From positions 108,093,310-108,157,309 of the forward strand of contig CM070876.1 in NCBI GenBank assembly GCA_036365515.1: 64,000 nucleotides of DNA. The letters are read 5' to 3'. The stretch is from Torymus aiolomorphi. Taxonomy: Eukaryota > Arthropoda > Insecta > Hymenoptera > Torymidae. The notes under the pieces are model-generated. The model saw nothing but the letters and a program-made list of their open reading frames with translations, was not told the DNA's origin and did not search any database. How positions within the stretch are numbered: the first letter of the stretch is position 1; each line of letters starts with the position of its first letter. Positions 35,752 through 45,326 of this stretch are shown piece by piece. A program made the position numbers and the translations under genes.

Positions 35752-37032
35752 TTGAGTGTTGGAATTAATTCGTAGGGTTTTACAAGAGACGGAGTAGTAC
35801 ACTATTTCGTTGTTACCTACATATATATGTATACATCGTAAACAGCTATCATAGGACGCCATTTGCCGTACATAACCTTTTTTCAAATCATAAATAACAA
35901 CACTTTATAATTTATTGAAAATGTCAAAATTTGTGCCGAATAAAGTGTTTTTGCGGGGAGTTTTGCTTCATTACTTTAATATCAACAAAAGTGCAGCTGA
36001 GGCTCATCGTATTTTAGTGGAAGTGTACAGTGAACATGCTCTAACTGAGCAAACGTATCGGAAGTGGTTTGCACGTTTTAAAGCTATTTCGACTTGGATG
36101 ACAAGGAGCGACCTGGTCAGCCAAAAAAAAGTTGAAGATAATGAGTTGGAGACATTGCTCAATAAAGACTCATGTCAAACACTTCTAGAATTGTCGACGT
36201 CATTGAGAGTTTACTTATCAACAGTGGGAAAACGTCTTAAAAGTTTGGGCATGATCGGGAAGAAACGACATTGGGTCCCACGTGAATTGAAGCCAAGGGA
36301 TATTGAAAGACGTTTTTTCACGTGCGAACTGCTGCTCGAACGGCAGAAAAAAAAGGTTTTTTACATCGAATTGTTACCGGTGATCAAAAGAGGATGCATT
36401 ATGATAATTCGAAGCTCAGAAAGTCATGGGTTAAGCCCGGCGAACCATCAACATCAGTGGCAAAGCCCAATATCCATGGGTCAAAGTTCCTGCTCTGTAT
36501 TTGATGGGATCAGAGGGGTGTCATTTACTACGAACTCCTAAAACCGCATGAAACCGTAACTGGGAATCTCTACGGACTGCATCTGATACGCTTGAGCCGT
36601 GCATTGAAAGAAAAATGACCGGAATATTCCGAAAGACACGAAAAAGTCATTTTGCTGCACGACAATGCTCGTCCACACATTGCAAAACCGGTAAAAACAT
36701 ACCTGGAAACACTTAAATGGGAAGTGCTACCGTACCCGCCGTATTCTCCAGATATTGCTCCTAGCGAATAGCACTCGTTTCGATCAATGGCTCATAGCTT
36801 GTGTGAGTAGAAGTTCACATCTTGTGAAGATTGTAAAAAATGGGTCGATTCGTGGATTTCATCTAAAGACGAAGAGTTCTTCTGACGCGGTATTCGTTCA
36901 CTGCCTGAAAGATGGTCAAAAGTAGTAGAAAGCGATGGGCAATACTTTAATTAAGGTATTTTTTGATTTTCATATGAAATGAATAATATTTTTTCATTAA
37001 AAAAAACGCTACGAATTAATTCCAACACCCAA
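35752..37032 (+). mobile_element. mariner element (degenerate copy)
   Basis: Terminal inverted repeats TTGAGTGTTGGAATTAATTC (left) and its complement with one change (right, 37007-37032) are flanked by TA on both sides (35750-35751 and 37033-37034), the mariner target duplication. Length is 1,281 bp, normal for mariner. Confidence 0.9.
35921..36935 (+). pseudogene. mariner transposase, mauritiana-like
   Basis: The start MSKFVPNKVFLRGVLLHYF and the helix-turn-helix region are typical of mauritiana-type mariners, as is WVPRELKPRDIERR. A frame change in the A-run near 36347 moves the reading to GFLHRIVTGDQKRMHYDN (first catalytic Asp present, next residues altered). The second Asp is in HDNARPHIAKP near 36660. 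In the third motif the catalytic Asp codon is GAA and the next codon is TAG (SPDIAPSE, 36763-36773). Several further stops follow. This copy is inactive. Confidence 0.85.
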
Positions 37033-37317
37033 TACATACATTACACAAAAGTTTTTTTTTGTAAATATGATATTACTTTAACATGTATTTATATAATATT
37101 ACACAATTTTGATTCTTTTAGTTCAATCGCTTAGGTCCTGGGAACATAATTAATAGATTCAGCTGTGTAATCTTATATTAAGTTTCTGAAATTTGTTGTC
37201 AAAACAGTAAGCTAACATAATTGTATATTTTTACAAACCTAATTTATATATATTTTTCTAATTTTAATTCTATTACATTCTAAGTTCTCTAGATCATTTG
37301 ACAAGGAATTATAAGTT
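37033..37317. other. AT-rich DNA, no gene
   Basis: Nothing recognisable apart from the target duplication ACAAGGAATTATAAGTT at 37301-37317. Confidence 0.6.
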
Positions 37318-37367
37318 ATTGGAAAATGGTAGGTGGACGTCAACGAACAGGAGTCGAAATTTTGAAT

Positions 37368-37420
37368 ATTTTGGCCGACGTTTCGAGAGTTTTATTTGTA
37401 CTCTCCTCATCAGGGCTTGA
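37368..37420 (-). ncRNA. hammerhead-like motif, minus-strand copy
   Basis: On the minus strand: CTGATGAG (37413-37406), stem II GAGAGT/ACTCTC around a 9 nt loop, GAAA (37384-37381), then CGTC. The bases before and after (GCC and GGC) can form a 3 bp stem I. All core positions are intact. Stem III would again lack a loop and need a dimer. Confidence 0.6.
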
Positions 37421-37477
37421 AAAATCAAAATTTAACACATACTGTGATAATGTGGTAAGTGCTAAATTTTGATCTTT

Positions 37478-37530
37478 CAAACTCTGATGAGGAGAGTACA
37501 AATAAAACTCTCGAAAAGTCCGCCAAAATA
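37478..37530 (+). ncRNA. hammerhead-like motif, plus-strand copy
   Basis: CTGATGAG (37484-37491), the same stem II and loop, then GAAA (37513-37516). The next base is A instead of C, so the GAAACGTC block reads GAAAAGTC, and GGCC has become CGCC. This copy is probably defective. Confidence 0.55.
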
Positions 37531-37624
37531 TTCAAAATTTTGACTCCTGTTCGTTGACGTCCACCTACCATTTCCCAATAATTAACAATACGAACACTCA
37601 CTTCTTAACAAGGAATTATAAGTT

Positions 37625-38130
37625 CTGACAGCTTCTATGTAACAATTTTTGTTAGTTATTCTTTTACTTTCTTTTTTTTGGTTTCTGAACACTTCTAATT
37701 CTTATATTAATTACTTTTCTCTCATATTTAGTTTCTCATAACGATAGATAACGGACTGAAAAGAATATAATCATTTAATATTTAAAGGGCACTCTTCAAT
37801 CACAAACGTATATTTTTATTTAATTTTAAAGTTTTATTTTGTATATTATTTAATGGTCTTAGACTATTCATATAGGTATGAGCATTCATATAGGTAAAGC
37901 ACACCAAGCTATTATCCCATAATTTTTAATACTATTAAAAAGAGTATAATGTCAACAATTTTTTAGTTTGCATAGTATTTGTCTTTTTGCAGAAAACAGG
38001 GAAATAAATATTTCGTTTCTTTAATTATTCTTCCAATGTTTTTATCCCATTGAATATTGTAATCAAAAATATTTTTGTATCTTATCATTATGTTTTTGTA
38101 ATTATATGAAATATAATTATGAAATATATG
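37625..38130. other. AT-rich DNA, no gene
   Basis: Nothing recognisable on either strand. Confidence 0.6.
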
Positions 38131-38132
38131 AA

Positions 38133-38490
38133 AATCTGTATGGTTCATGTTCTTTCTGTCTGGATTTCTCCATTGAAATCTACATGGAAATCCATACGGA
38201 TTTGATTTGGCAAATGTTTGAAGAAAAATCCATATGAAACTCTATATGGATCATGTCAATTTTACCTGGATTTCTCCATGGAAATCTACATGGAAATCCA
38301 TGCGGATTTTGTTTTGAAAATGTTTCTAGAAAAATCTATATGGAAATCTATATGGAATTCCATGTGGAAATCCACAGGACGTTTTGGGACTGATTTCCAC
38401 ATGGAATCTATATGCAATCCTTATGGAATCTATACGGATTCCATATGGATTCCATGTGGAAATCAGTACAAAATTCACATGGATATTTTC
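38133..38490. repeat. palindromic word array CCATATGGATT
   Basis: Many diverged copies of ATGGAAATCCATATGGATTCC. The first 215 bp is a tandem duplication of about 107 bp (38133-38239 and 38240-38345; shared TGGATTTCTCCATGGAAATC). The words centred on CATATG are self-complementary. I found no element ends. Confidence 0.65.
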
Positions 38491-39189
38491 AACTGGGAAA
38501 GCTTCCTCTAGGAGGAAGGAAAATTTTATCTGTCAACCACCTAAAATCATGTCGGTGTATAGTTATATCATGTGTGTATAGTTTGTCAAAATACTTTCTA
38601 TGAGAAGGAATTTGTGAAAATAAATAATCCAACTTTCCTCAACAGTACATCAGTAGTATGTCCATAGAATATGGATATAATCCTAATCTCCCAACATGAT
38701 GAGACGTCGTTAAATAAAACAGTCAGTGTAGCTACCAGGACAAAGACTAGGAATAATTATATTCCACTTTATGTATTATTTAAAAACTTACTTAAAAGCA
38801 CAAACGTTTCAGGTACATTAGGAAGAAAATGCTTTTTAATTTGACATTTTTATGTTAGGTAGTTTTTTTGTATATAATTTATGATTGCTATAAAAAACCA
38901 AAAAATAAAATAAAATTTTGCAAAAAAAATTTTTTTTTCTAAACAATACATATAAAGCAATAATTATATTGCTCTTTATGTTGTAACGGGCGCCAATATA
39001 AGACACGAATAATCACAGATATAACATTGCGAGATTTAAATCTCGCGTGTTTGCACGTATCGGGATTTGTAGCGTGCCCTGGGGCGCGCGGACGAGGCGG
39101 AGCAAGAAGAAGTGGAAGTCACCGTGCCGCTACGAAGGCGACACCGCGGTGATTGGCCGCTACGTATTCCTGTGCGTGGGTGCGTGCGT

Positions 39190-39190
<1 letters not shown>
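38491..39190. other. AT-rich then GC-rich DNA, no gene
   Basis: AT-rich to 38975. From TGTAACGGGCGCC (38981) the composition becomes GC-rich and leads into the GA arrays. TGTAACG also begins the gypsy LTR at 13434, but the rest does not match. Confidence 0.5.
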
Positions 39191-39631
<441 letters not shown>

Positions 39632-39712
39632 TGCGTGACGACTGGCCAGCCCCGCGTAAGTACGCGTTAGATTGTTACGACCGATTGTATTGTCGCGCTG
39701 CCGGTACGGCGT

Positions 39713-40068
39713 ACAGTGGGCTAATTCGTTATTTTTTGTTCATAAATCGTAGAACTTTCGACAGGAACAAGATATAGAAATGAGACAGGGATTGTCTGAA
39801 AGGTAATTAAATCACCCAAATAGGAAAATGGTTACCAATCGTAAAAAATGACCTTTTGACCTTGAAATTCATTGGCAAAGTCATAACATCAAAAAAATTG
39901 TTTTAAACAGTTCACAGAACACGTAAATGGTTTTTTTATTTTCTACTACATCAAGTTTCTTGCAGCTTTTGGAACGAGGAGTCCGAAAGTGACCTTGAGA
40001 ATTTAAATTTAACTCAAGGTCAATGGTAAAAATAGACGTAAAGTTAGATGAAAATTTTAGCTGTTTTT
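39713..40068. repeat. inverted repeat, left copy
   Basis: CAGTGGGCTAATTCG begins a 356 bp block that recurs inverted at 48172-48528. It includes an internal AAGGTCA palindrome (GACCTTGAGAATTTAAATTTAACTCAAGGTC in two arms). The pair could be the termini of one element of about 2.2 kb before the BEL insertion, or two independent copies. Confidence 0.7.
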
Positions 40069-40527
40069 TATAATATATATTTTTGTACACTAACTGGTAC
40101 ACAGTAACTAAGTTAGAGGATACAGTAACTGATGCAAAGGCTTATGCTATTATTTTATTAATTATTTAATATTTATCACATAATAATCCATTATGAACAT
40201 ATTTATTCTGCTCAGAGAATATGTGATTATCATATAAAGGTCTTGAGGGGATCAAAAATAAAAAAATGAAAAAATTAATTACTCAAATACTATGGACATC
40301 ACCTTAATGGGCACAGCAACTGACACACTTGCCCTAACTTCGTTTTGTTTATACTTTAAAATTTATTAATTATTAATTTAATAACATTTGAAATTGAATT
40401 TTATTAATGAAATAATATTTCAAAATTAATTATTAATTTAATAACATTTAAAATTGAATTCTATTAATGACATAATATATCAAAACAGGAATAATGAAAT
40501 AAAGAAATTAAAAATTTTTGGTGACAT

Positions 40528-40615
40528 CGGAATTTTAATCTGGGCCTTTAGCACAGCAGTCGGATAGTCTAACAACTTAGACAGACCCACAGAGACAGAT
40601 GCATCACCAAATTTT
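40528..40615 (-). tRNA. tRNA-like remnant or SINE head
   Basis: On the minus strand, CTATCCGACTGCTGTGCTAAAGG matches the usual anticodon-arm layout in two parts, followed by AGATTAAAATTCC in place of a B box (GGTTCGAATCC). The ends GGTGATGCATC and GATGTCACC can pair like an acceptor stem. The B box is degenerate, so this is a pseudo-tRNA or tRNA-derived SINE at best. Confidence 0.35.
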
Positions 40616-40737
40616 GGAAGTTTTATATTCACTATCGTTACTTTTATACCAATTTATACATTAATAATACAATTAACTTGATATAACTTCTTAATGCATT
40701 CATTAAAAATTTTGTATATGATTAATATCTAAAAAAA

Positions 40738-40800
40738 AATTGAATCGAACACACGCACCCGTTAACGCGTACTTTATTAGTTTTGCTGGCGCTTGTGTTT
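40738..40800 (-). tRNA. second tRNA-like remnant with B box
   Basis: Minus strand: CGCGTTAACGGGTGCG followed by GTTCGATTC, a good B-box core, then a run of nine T that could terminate Pol III. The 5' half (AGCAAAACTAATAAAG) is poor. Probably a tRNA-derived retroposon fragment. Confidence 0.35.
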
Positions 40801-41130
40801 TGTCTCTACATAGTACTTATTTAGTGCATAATTGTTTACATTCGTTCTGGGAATTTTTATGTTGACATTACACAGATTTATTAACCATGTGAATATTAGA
40901 TTATTAAGTGTACAAAAAGAATGTAGTGGAAGTAGCAAAGATTATTATATTGTTATATTGCATACTAAATTTTAGATAAAACTAATATTTGTTATAGATG
41001 CTTTAAATTTTACTGTGTTCCATAGCAATTTTTGTTACTTCTTATAGTAAAAAATAATAAACTTATATTAAAACTCGTCATAAAATAAATATGTCACAAT
41101 TGATATAAAATATAGTAATTATTACTATAT

Positions 41131-41327
41131 TTTAGTGTTTAAGGGTTGAGGGTTTTAGGGTTTAGGGTTTAAAGGTTTAGTGTCTCAGGGTTTAGGGTTT
41201 AAGGGTTTAGGGCTTAAGGATTTAGAGTTTAAGGGGTTAGCTTTCAAGGGTTTAAGGGTTTAGAGTTTAAGGGTTTAGCGTTGAAGGGTTTAACGGTGTA
41301 GGGTTTAAGGGTTTAGTGCTAGGTTTA
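41131..41327 (+). repeat. degenerate TTTAGGG telomere-like array
   Basis: About 25 variants of TTTAGGG and TTTAAGGG in one orientation (GGGTTTAGGGTTTAAGGG and similar), ending at the BEL insertion. It is not the canonical insect TTAGG repeat, and it is interrupted and diverged. Confidence 0.75.
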
Positions 41328-41662
41328 TGTTTGAGCGAGCTCCTTCTCGATGCTATCACGCTCTGCAATGCGTTGACGGGATAAGGTGAATGAGTGGCTT
41401 AGTAAATAACAAAACTTTCTGAACAACTAATTCTCACTTTTATTGCACTCTAGCCACTAATATTATAAAAAACGTTTGTAAGGTTAAGAAGCACAAGGTA
41501 AAGCCGGTTTATTACTCCGCTCGCGTCGGGAGTGGTCGCTATGGTAGTCGGGGCAAGAGTGAGCGCGAGCGCTGCGCGCAGGCAGCCGTAGCTCACCCGG
41601 TTACAAGCTAGAGAGCACCCGAATGGCGCGCAATTTAAGTTACATTATTCTGCGTTTGTACA
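41328..41662 (-). repeat. BEL 3' LTR
   Basis: On the minus strand this LTR begins TGTACAAACG and ends GCTCAAACA. It is preceded by the purine-rich GAGGCGGGCGGAA tract, a suitable polypurine primer. Confidence 0.95.
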
Positions 41663-41992
41663 TTCCGCCCGCCTCGGTTCGAAGAATCAGACCGATTTAA
41701 GTGCGATCAAGTATTAATACATTACATATTGTGAGTTGAACTAAATGTAATTTATGCGGGATATAAATAGTAATTATTAGTGTAATGTGTTAGTGAGTTT
41801 AGCGAGTTAATCGCTTCAATTAGTTGTTAGTAAGGACTAAACTGAATACGGATTTTCAATGCACTGGATTATGAAGGGATTATACATTGGTTGTGCTACA
41901 ATAATATTAGATTTTACGCGCAGTAGGTTTTAATACCGCCCGCCGTAATGGAACTGTTCAAGATAAATTTAATTAGTCAACCAGGATCATTA

Positions 41993-44900
41993 TTATTCAT
42001 TATCTTGATATTCCTTTTCTGTAGAACTTTCATTGAAGACAGGCAGCCGGCAGACCTTCGCAGTGGGTCTCTTGATGAGAGAGTTGGCCGTGCGAATTTC
42101 TACAACGCGAACTAGCCCGTCGACACCTGGGAACGTTGCGGTAATTTGGCCAAGAGGCCACCGTGTAGGCGGCGTATTTTCATTGACAACCAACACAATG
42201 TCTCCGACTGAGAGGTTTTTTAAGTGCTCACGCCATTTAGCTCGCTGCTGAAGTCTGTGTAAATAGTCGTGCCTCCAGCTGTGCCAAAACTGATTTCTCA
42301 TCCTGGTGATGAGCACCCTACGGTTCAACGGGCTCAGGTAGTTGTCCTTGACATCATAAGGCTCGGGAGGAGCCACTAGCGTTGACCCAATCAGATAGTG
42401 GACTGGTGTAATTGCAGGTAGGTCACTTGCATCGGAGCTTGGAACAAACAGCGGCCTCGAATTTAGACAAGCTTCCACTTGTGAAGTAAGGGTGGATAAT
42501 TCTTCGTATGTCAGCGTTGCCTCACCTATGATCCTACGGAGGTGGTGCTTTGCTGCCTTCACGGCTGCCTCCCACAGGCCACCAAAGTGCGGTGCACCAG
42601 GAGGTATGAAGCTCCACTTAGTTCCATCATTTTCAAGGTATTGTGAGATGCCGCTCAGCGTGCTCGCTTCCTTGAACAGTCGTTGGAGTTCTGCGTCGGC
42701 GCCGTGAAAGTTTGTGCCGTTGTCGCTGTGGAGTTTAGCGCAACGGCCACGGCGCGCCACGAATCTCTTATAAGCGGCGAGAAAGGCAGCTGAGGTCAAA
42801 TCCGAGGCTATTTCTATATGGACCGCCTTAATAGCCATGCATACGAAGATGCATAGATATCCTTTGTAGGCGCGCTGGCCCCGTCCCTTCGAAGTTCGGA
42901 TGTTGAGGGGCCCAGCGTAGTCCACTCCGCTACGAAGAAAAGGTCGCGCCTCTTCGACTCGGTAGGTGGGCAAGCAGCCCATGAGTTGCGCCTGCGGCCT
43001 TGATTCAAAGCGAGCGCATCGGATGCAGTTCTTGAGCACTAATCGTATTGCCGATTTGGCGTGTATGATCCAAAAGCTGCGCAGCAAGAAGCTGAGAGTT
43101 AGCTGTCTCCCGCCGTGAAGAGTCCGTTGATGTGCGTACTCGATTAGCAGCTTGGAGAGTGCTGAGTCCTTCGGCAGTATTAGAGGGTGTTTTTCTGAAT
43201 AAGGTAGCGCAGCGAGTGCTAACCTGCCACCGAGTCGAAGTAATCCTTCCGCGTCAAGGAGAGGACGCAGAGACAGTAGCGTACTTTTCCTCGGGAGCGC
43301 CATGTTGCGAGTTAGCGCGCGTACCTCGGCCGAAAAGTACTGTGCTTGCGTTTTCCTGATGAGTGCATTGCGAGCCGTACGTAAGTCCGTCGACGTGAGC
43401 GCTGGGGCCGTCTCTTGCCGCTGCTGTTTTGCCTTTGCGTTGCGGATGAATCGAAGACAGTAGGCCGTCACTCGTATAAGTCTTGAATATGAGAAGTGGA
43501 GTAAATATTCCTCGCCCTCAGTTATCGCTTGACTCAGTGGCGACGTTTTAGTAGGGGTGCGCCGCTCTGGCACTTCCTCGGGTTGACTTTTGATTGAGTC
43601 CTCTGGAAAGTTTCCAGTTACAAGCCAAGGTGGTCCAGTCCACCATAATTTTGAATCGCTGAGTTCTGACGGTGACGTTCCGCGCGTAGCCAAGTCAGCT
43701 GGGTTCTGCTTCGACGGAACGTGTCGCCACTTCGTCGTGGGTAGTAACGTTGAAATTTCACCTGCGCGGGTGGACACAAAGGTGTTCCAGCGGGAGGGAT
43801 GACTTGAGAGCCAGCTCAGAACCACCTTAGAGTCTGTCCAGCAATAGACGTCTAATCGATCTTGCTTGAGTTCGACCTGCACTTCGCGAACCACTCGAGC
43901 GGCTAGATACGCTCCGCATAATTCAAGGCGCGGTATTGAAAGCGTCTTGATCGGTGCCACCTTAGTTTTACCGAGTAGCAGGCTTGCCGTTCGTTTGCCG
44001 TCGTTATTGGTCGCAACGATGTAGATGCACGCTGCATAAGCGCGCTCGGAAGCGTCGGAGAATGCATGTAGCTGCAGTTTTGAACTCGGGGTTGAGCCAA
44101 TCCACCTTGGAATCTTGAGTGAGGTAAGCTCCGGCAGTTCCTCAATGAATAGTTCCCAACGCTCCAGTAATTCGATGGGCAGAAGGTCATCCCATGACGC
44201 ACCAGAAAGCCATAGGTCTTGCAAAAGCGCCTTTGCGCGGATAACAACCGGGCCGAGCCATCCGAGCGGGTCGAAGAGCTTGGCTGTTTCGGAGAGCACC
44301 ATGCGTTTGGTCCAGCAGTGATTTCTCTTAATTTGAGTGACCTTGAACGTGAAGCAATCTTGGCACGGTAGCCAGGCTGTCCCAAGGGTTGAGACGCATC
44401 CTTCGAGCTTGAGTTGCTTTTCCTCTGACGTGTCAAGAGTGTCAGCCAATAATTCGGGGCAGTTAGTAGCCCACTTACTTAAGGAAATTCCAGCTGCTGC
44501 TAACAGTGAGGTCAGCTGCCTTTTCGTTTCCGCGGCGGCTTCGAGGGAATCTCCGCCAGCGAGGAAGTCGTCTACATACTTGTGATTCTCTATACTGTTC
44601 GTTCCTAGTGGATACTGCGATTTGTACTGCTGGGCTAGTTCCAAAAGTACTCGGTTGGCAAGAAAGGGCGCTGCAGCGGTCCCATAGGTGACAGTTAGGA
44701 GTCGATATGTCCGAAGTTCGTCCTTGGGAGTCTCTTGCCAGACAATAAGTTGTAGGTCGGCGTCCTCTCTGCTCACAAGGATTTGCCGGAACATTTTGAC
44801 AACATCAGTTATGAAAACGACTCGAAAAAACCGCCAACGGGTTAGCACAATCCAGAGGTCCTCTTGCAGCTTCGGCCCAGTTAGCATTTCATCGTTGAGT

Positions 44901-45304
44901 GACCTTCCGTTGGTAGAAGCTTGAGAAGCGTTGAAAACAACTCTTATTTTGACTTCGGCTGTATCGTGCGAGCGTTTGAGCACGCCGTGGTGTGGCATGA
45001 AGTATTTCCGCGTTGTCTTCAAGTCATCATTAGGGACGATCTCCATGTGCTCTAGTGTTTCATACTTGCGGAGAAAGCCGTGATACATAGCAGCCTGAAG
45101 TCCGTCACGTACCAGTCTAGATTCGGCGCGCAGCCATCGAGCTACAGCGATGCTTCTTGAGTCGCCAAGCTCTGGGTTCTGCGACTTCAACGGCAGCCGC
45201 ATGATGAATTGACCCTCCTCGTTACGTTGAAACGTCGACGCAAACTGCTGCTCGCACTGTTGATCTTCGGGAGACCTTAGAGCTCGCGAGGGGGGCTTCC
45301 CCAC
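41993..45304 (-). CDS. pol: BEL/Pao pol: RT, RNase H, integrase
   Basis: A 1,103-codon open frame with every expected catalytic residue. RT has FITDVVKMF (Asp167) and KYVDDFLAGG (YVDD 243-246). RNase H has FSDASE (Asp417), PRLELCGAY (Glu461), WTDSK (Asp491) and NPADLATRG (Asp537). The integrase zinc arm has His725, His730, Cys760 and Cys763. The integrase core has GVDYAGP (Asp795), HSDNGTNF (Asp861) and GGLWEAAVK (Glu912). A DUF5641-like C-terminal segment follows (KNLSVGDIVLVVNEN, RWPLGQI). The true polyprotein frame extends upstream through QTDLHEALQPFWKV to about 45350, where a one-base shift separates it from gag-protease. The enzyme itself looks intact. Confidence 0.95.
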   Translation of the reverse strand: MGKPPSRALRSPEDQQCEQQFASTFQRNEEGQFIMRLPLKSQNPELGDSRSIAVARWLRAESRLVRDGLQAAMYHGFLRKYETLEHMEIVPNDDLKTTRKYFMPHHGVLKRSHDTAEVKIRVVFNASQASTNGRSLNDEMLTGPKLQEDLWIVLTRWRFFRVVFITDVVKMFRQILVSREDADLQLIVWQETPKDELRTYRLLTVTYGTAAAPFLANRVLLELAQQYKSQYPLGTNSIENHKYVDDFLAGGDSLEAAAETKRQLTSLLAAAGISLSKWATNCPELLADTLDTSEEKQLKLEGCVSTLGTAWLPCQDCFTFKVTQIKRNHCWTKRMVLSETAKLFDPLGWLGPVVIRAKALLQDLWLSGASWDDLLPIELLERWELFIEELPELTSLKIPRWIGSTPSSKLQLHAFSDASERAYAACIYIVATNNDGKRTASLLLGKTKVAPIKTLSIPRLELCGAYLAARVVREVQVELKQDRLDVYCWTDSKVVLSWLSSHPSRWNTFVSTRAGEISTLLPTTKWRHVPSKQNPADLATRGTSPSELSDSKLWWTGPPWLVTGNFPEDSIKSQPEEVPERRTPTKTSPLSQAITEGEEYLLHFSYSRLIRVTAYCLRFIRNAKAKQQRQETAPALTSTDLRTARNALIRKTQAQYFSAEVRALTRNMALPRKSTLLSLRPLLDAEGLLRLGGRLALAALPYSEKHPLILPKDSALSKLLIEYAHQRTLHGGRQLTLSFLLRSFWIIHAKSAIRLVLKNCIRCARFESRPQAQLMGCLPTYRVEEARPFLRSGVDYAGPLNIRTSKGRGQRAYKGYLCIFVCMAIKAVHIEIASDLTSAAFLAAYKRFVARRGRCAKLHSDNGTNFHGADAELQRLFKEASTLSGISQYLENDGTKWSFIPPGAPHFGGLWEAAVKAAKHHLRRIIGEATLTYEELSTLTSQVEACLNSRPLFVPSSDASDLPAITPVHYLIGSTLVAPPEPYDVKDNYLSPLNRRVLITRMRNQFWHSWRHDYLHRLQQRAKWREHLKNLSVGDIVLVVNENTPPTRWPLGQITATFPGVDGLVRVVEIRTANSLIKRPTAKVCRLPVFNESSTEKEYQDNE

Positions 45305-45326
45305 CTTCCAAAATGGCTGTAGTGCT

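Larger units (their letters stand above)
37318..37607. mobile_element. hairpin insertion with two hammerhead-like motifs
   Basis: A 290 bp insertion lies between identical 17 bp duplications, ACAAGGAATTATAAGTT at 37301-37317 and 37608-37624. Most of it is an inverted repeat: arm 37318-37436 pairs with 37461-37582 around a 24 nt centre. Each arm holds a hammerhead-like motif pointing inward-out in opposite directions. The combination suggests an inverted pair of Penelope-type terminal repeats without any coding body. Confidence 0.65.
40069..41130. other. AT-rich interior with tRNA-like remnants
   Basis: AT-rich DNA between the inverted repeat and the TTTAGGG array. It contains a near-duplicated TTAATTATTAATTTAATAACATTTAAAATTGAAT block (40363-40475, two copies of about 60 bp) and the two tRNA-like segments listed separately. 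Confidence 0.5.

Noticed and set aside
41131..41327. A true chromosome end
   Set aside because: The repeat is degenerate, about 200 bp, and flanked on both sides by ordinary sequence.
42033..44924. Plus-strand ORFs opposite the BEL pol gene
   Set aside because: Antisense shadows of a well-supported coding frame with intact catalytic motifs.
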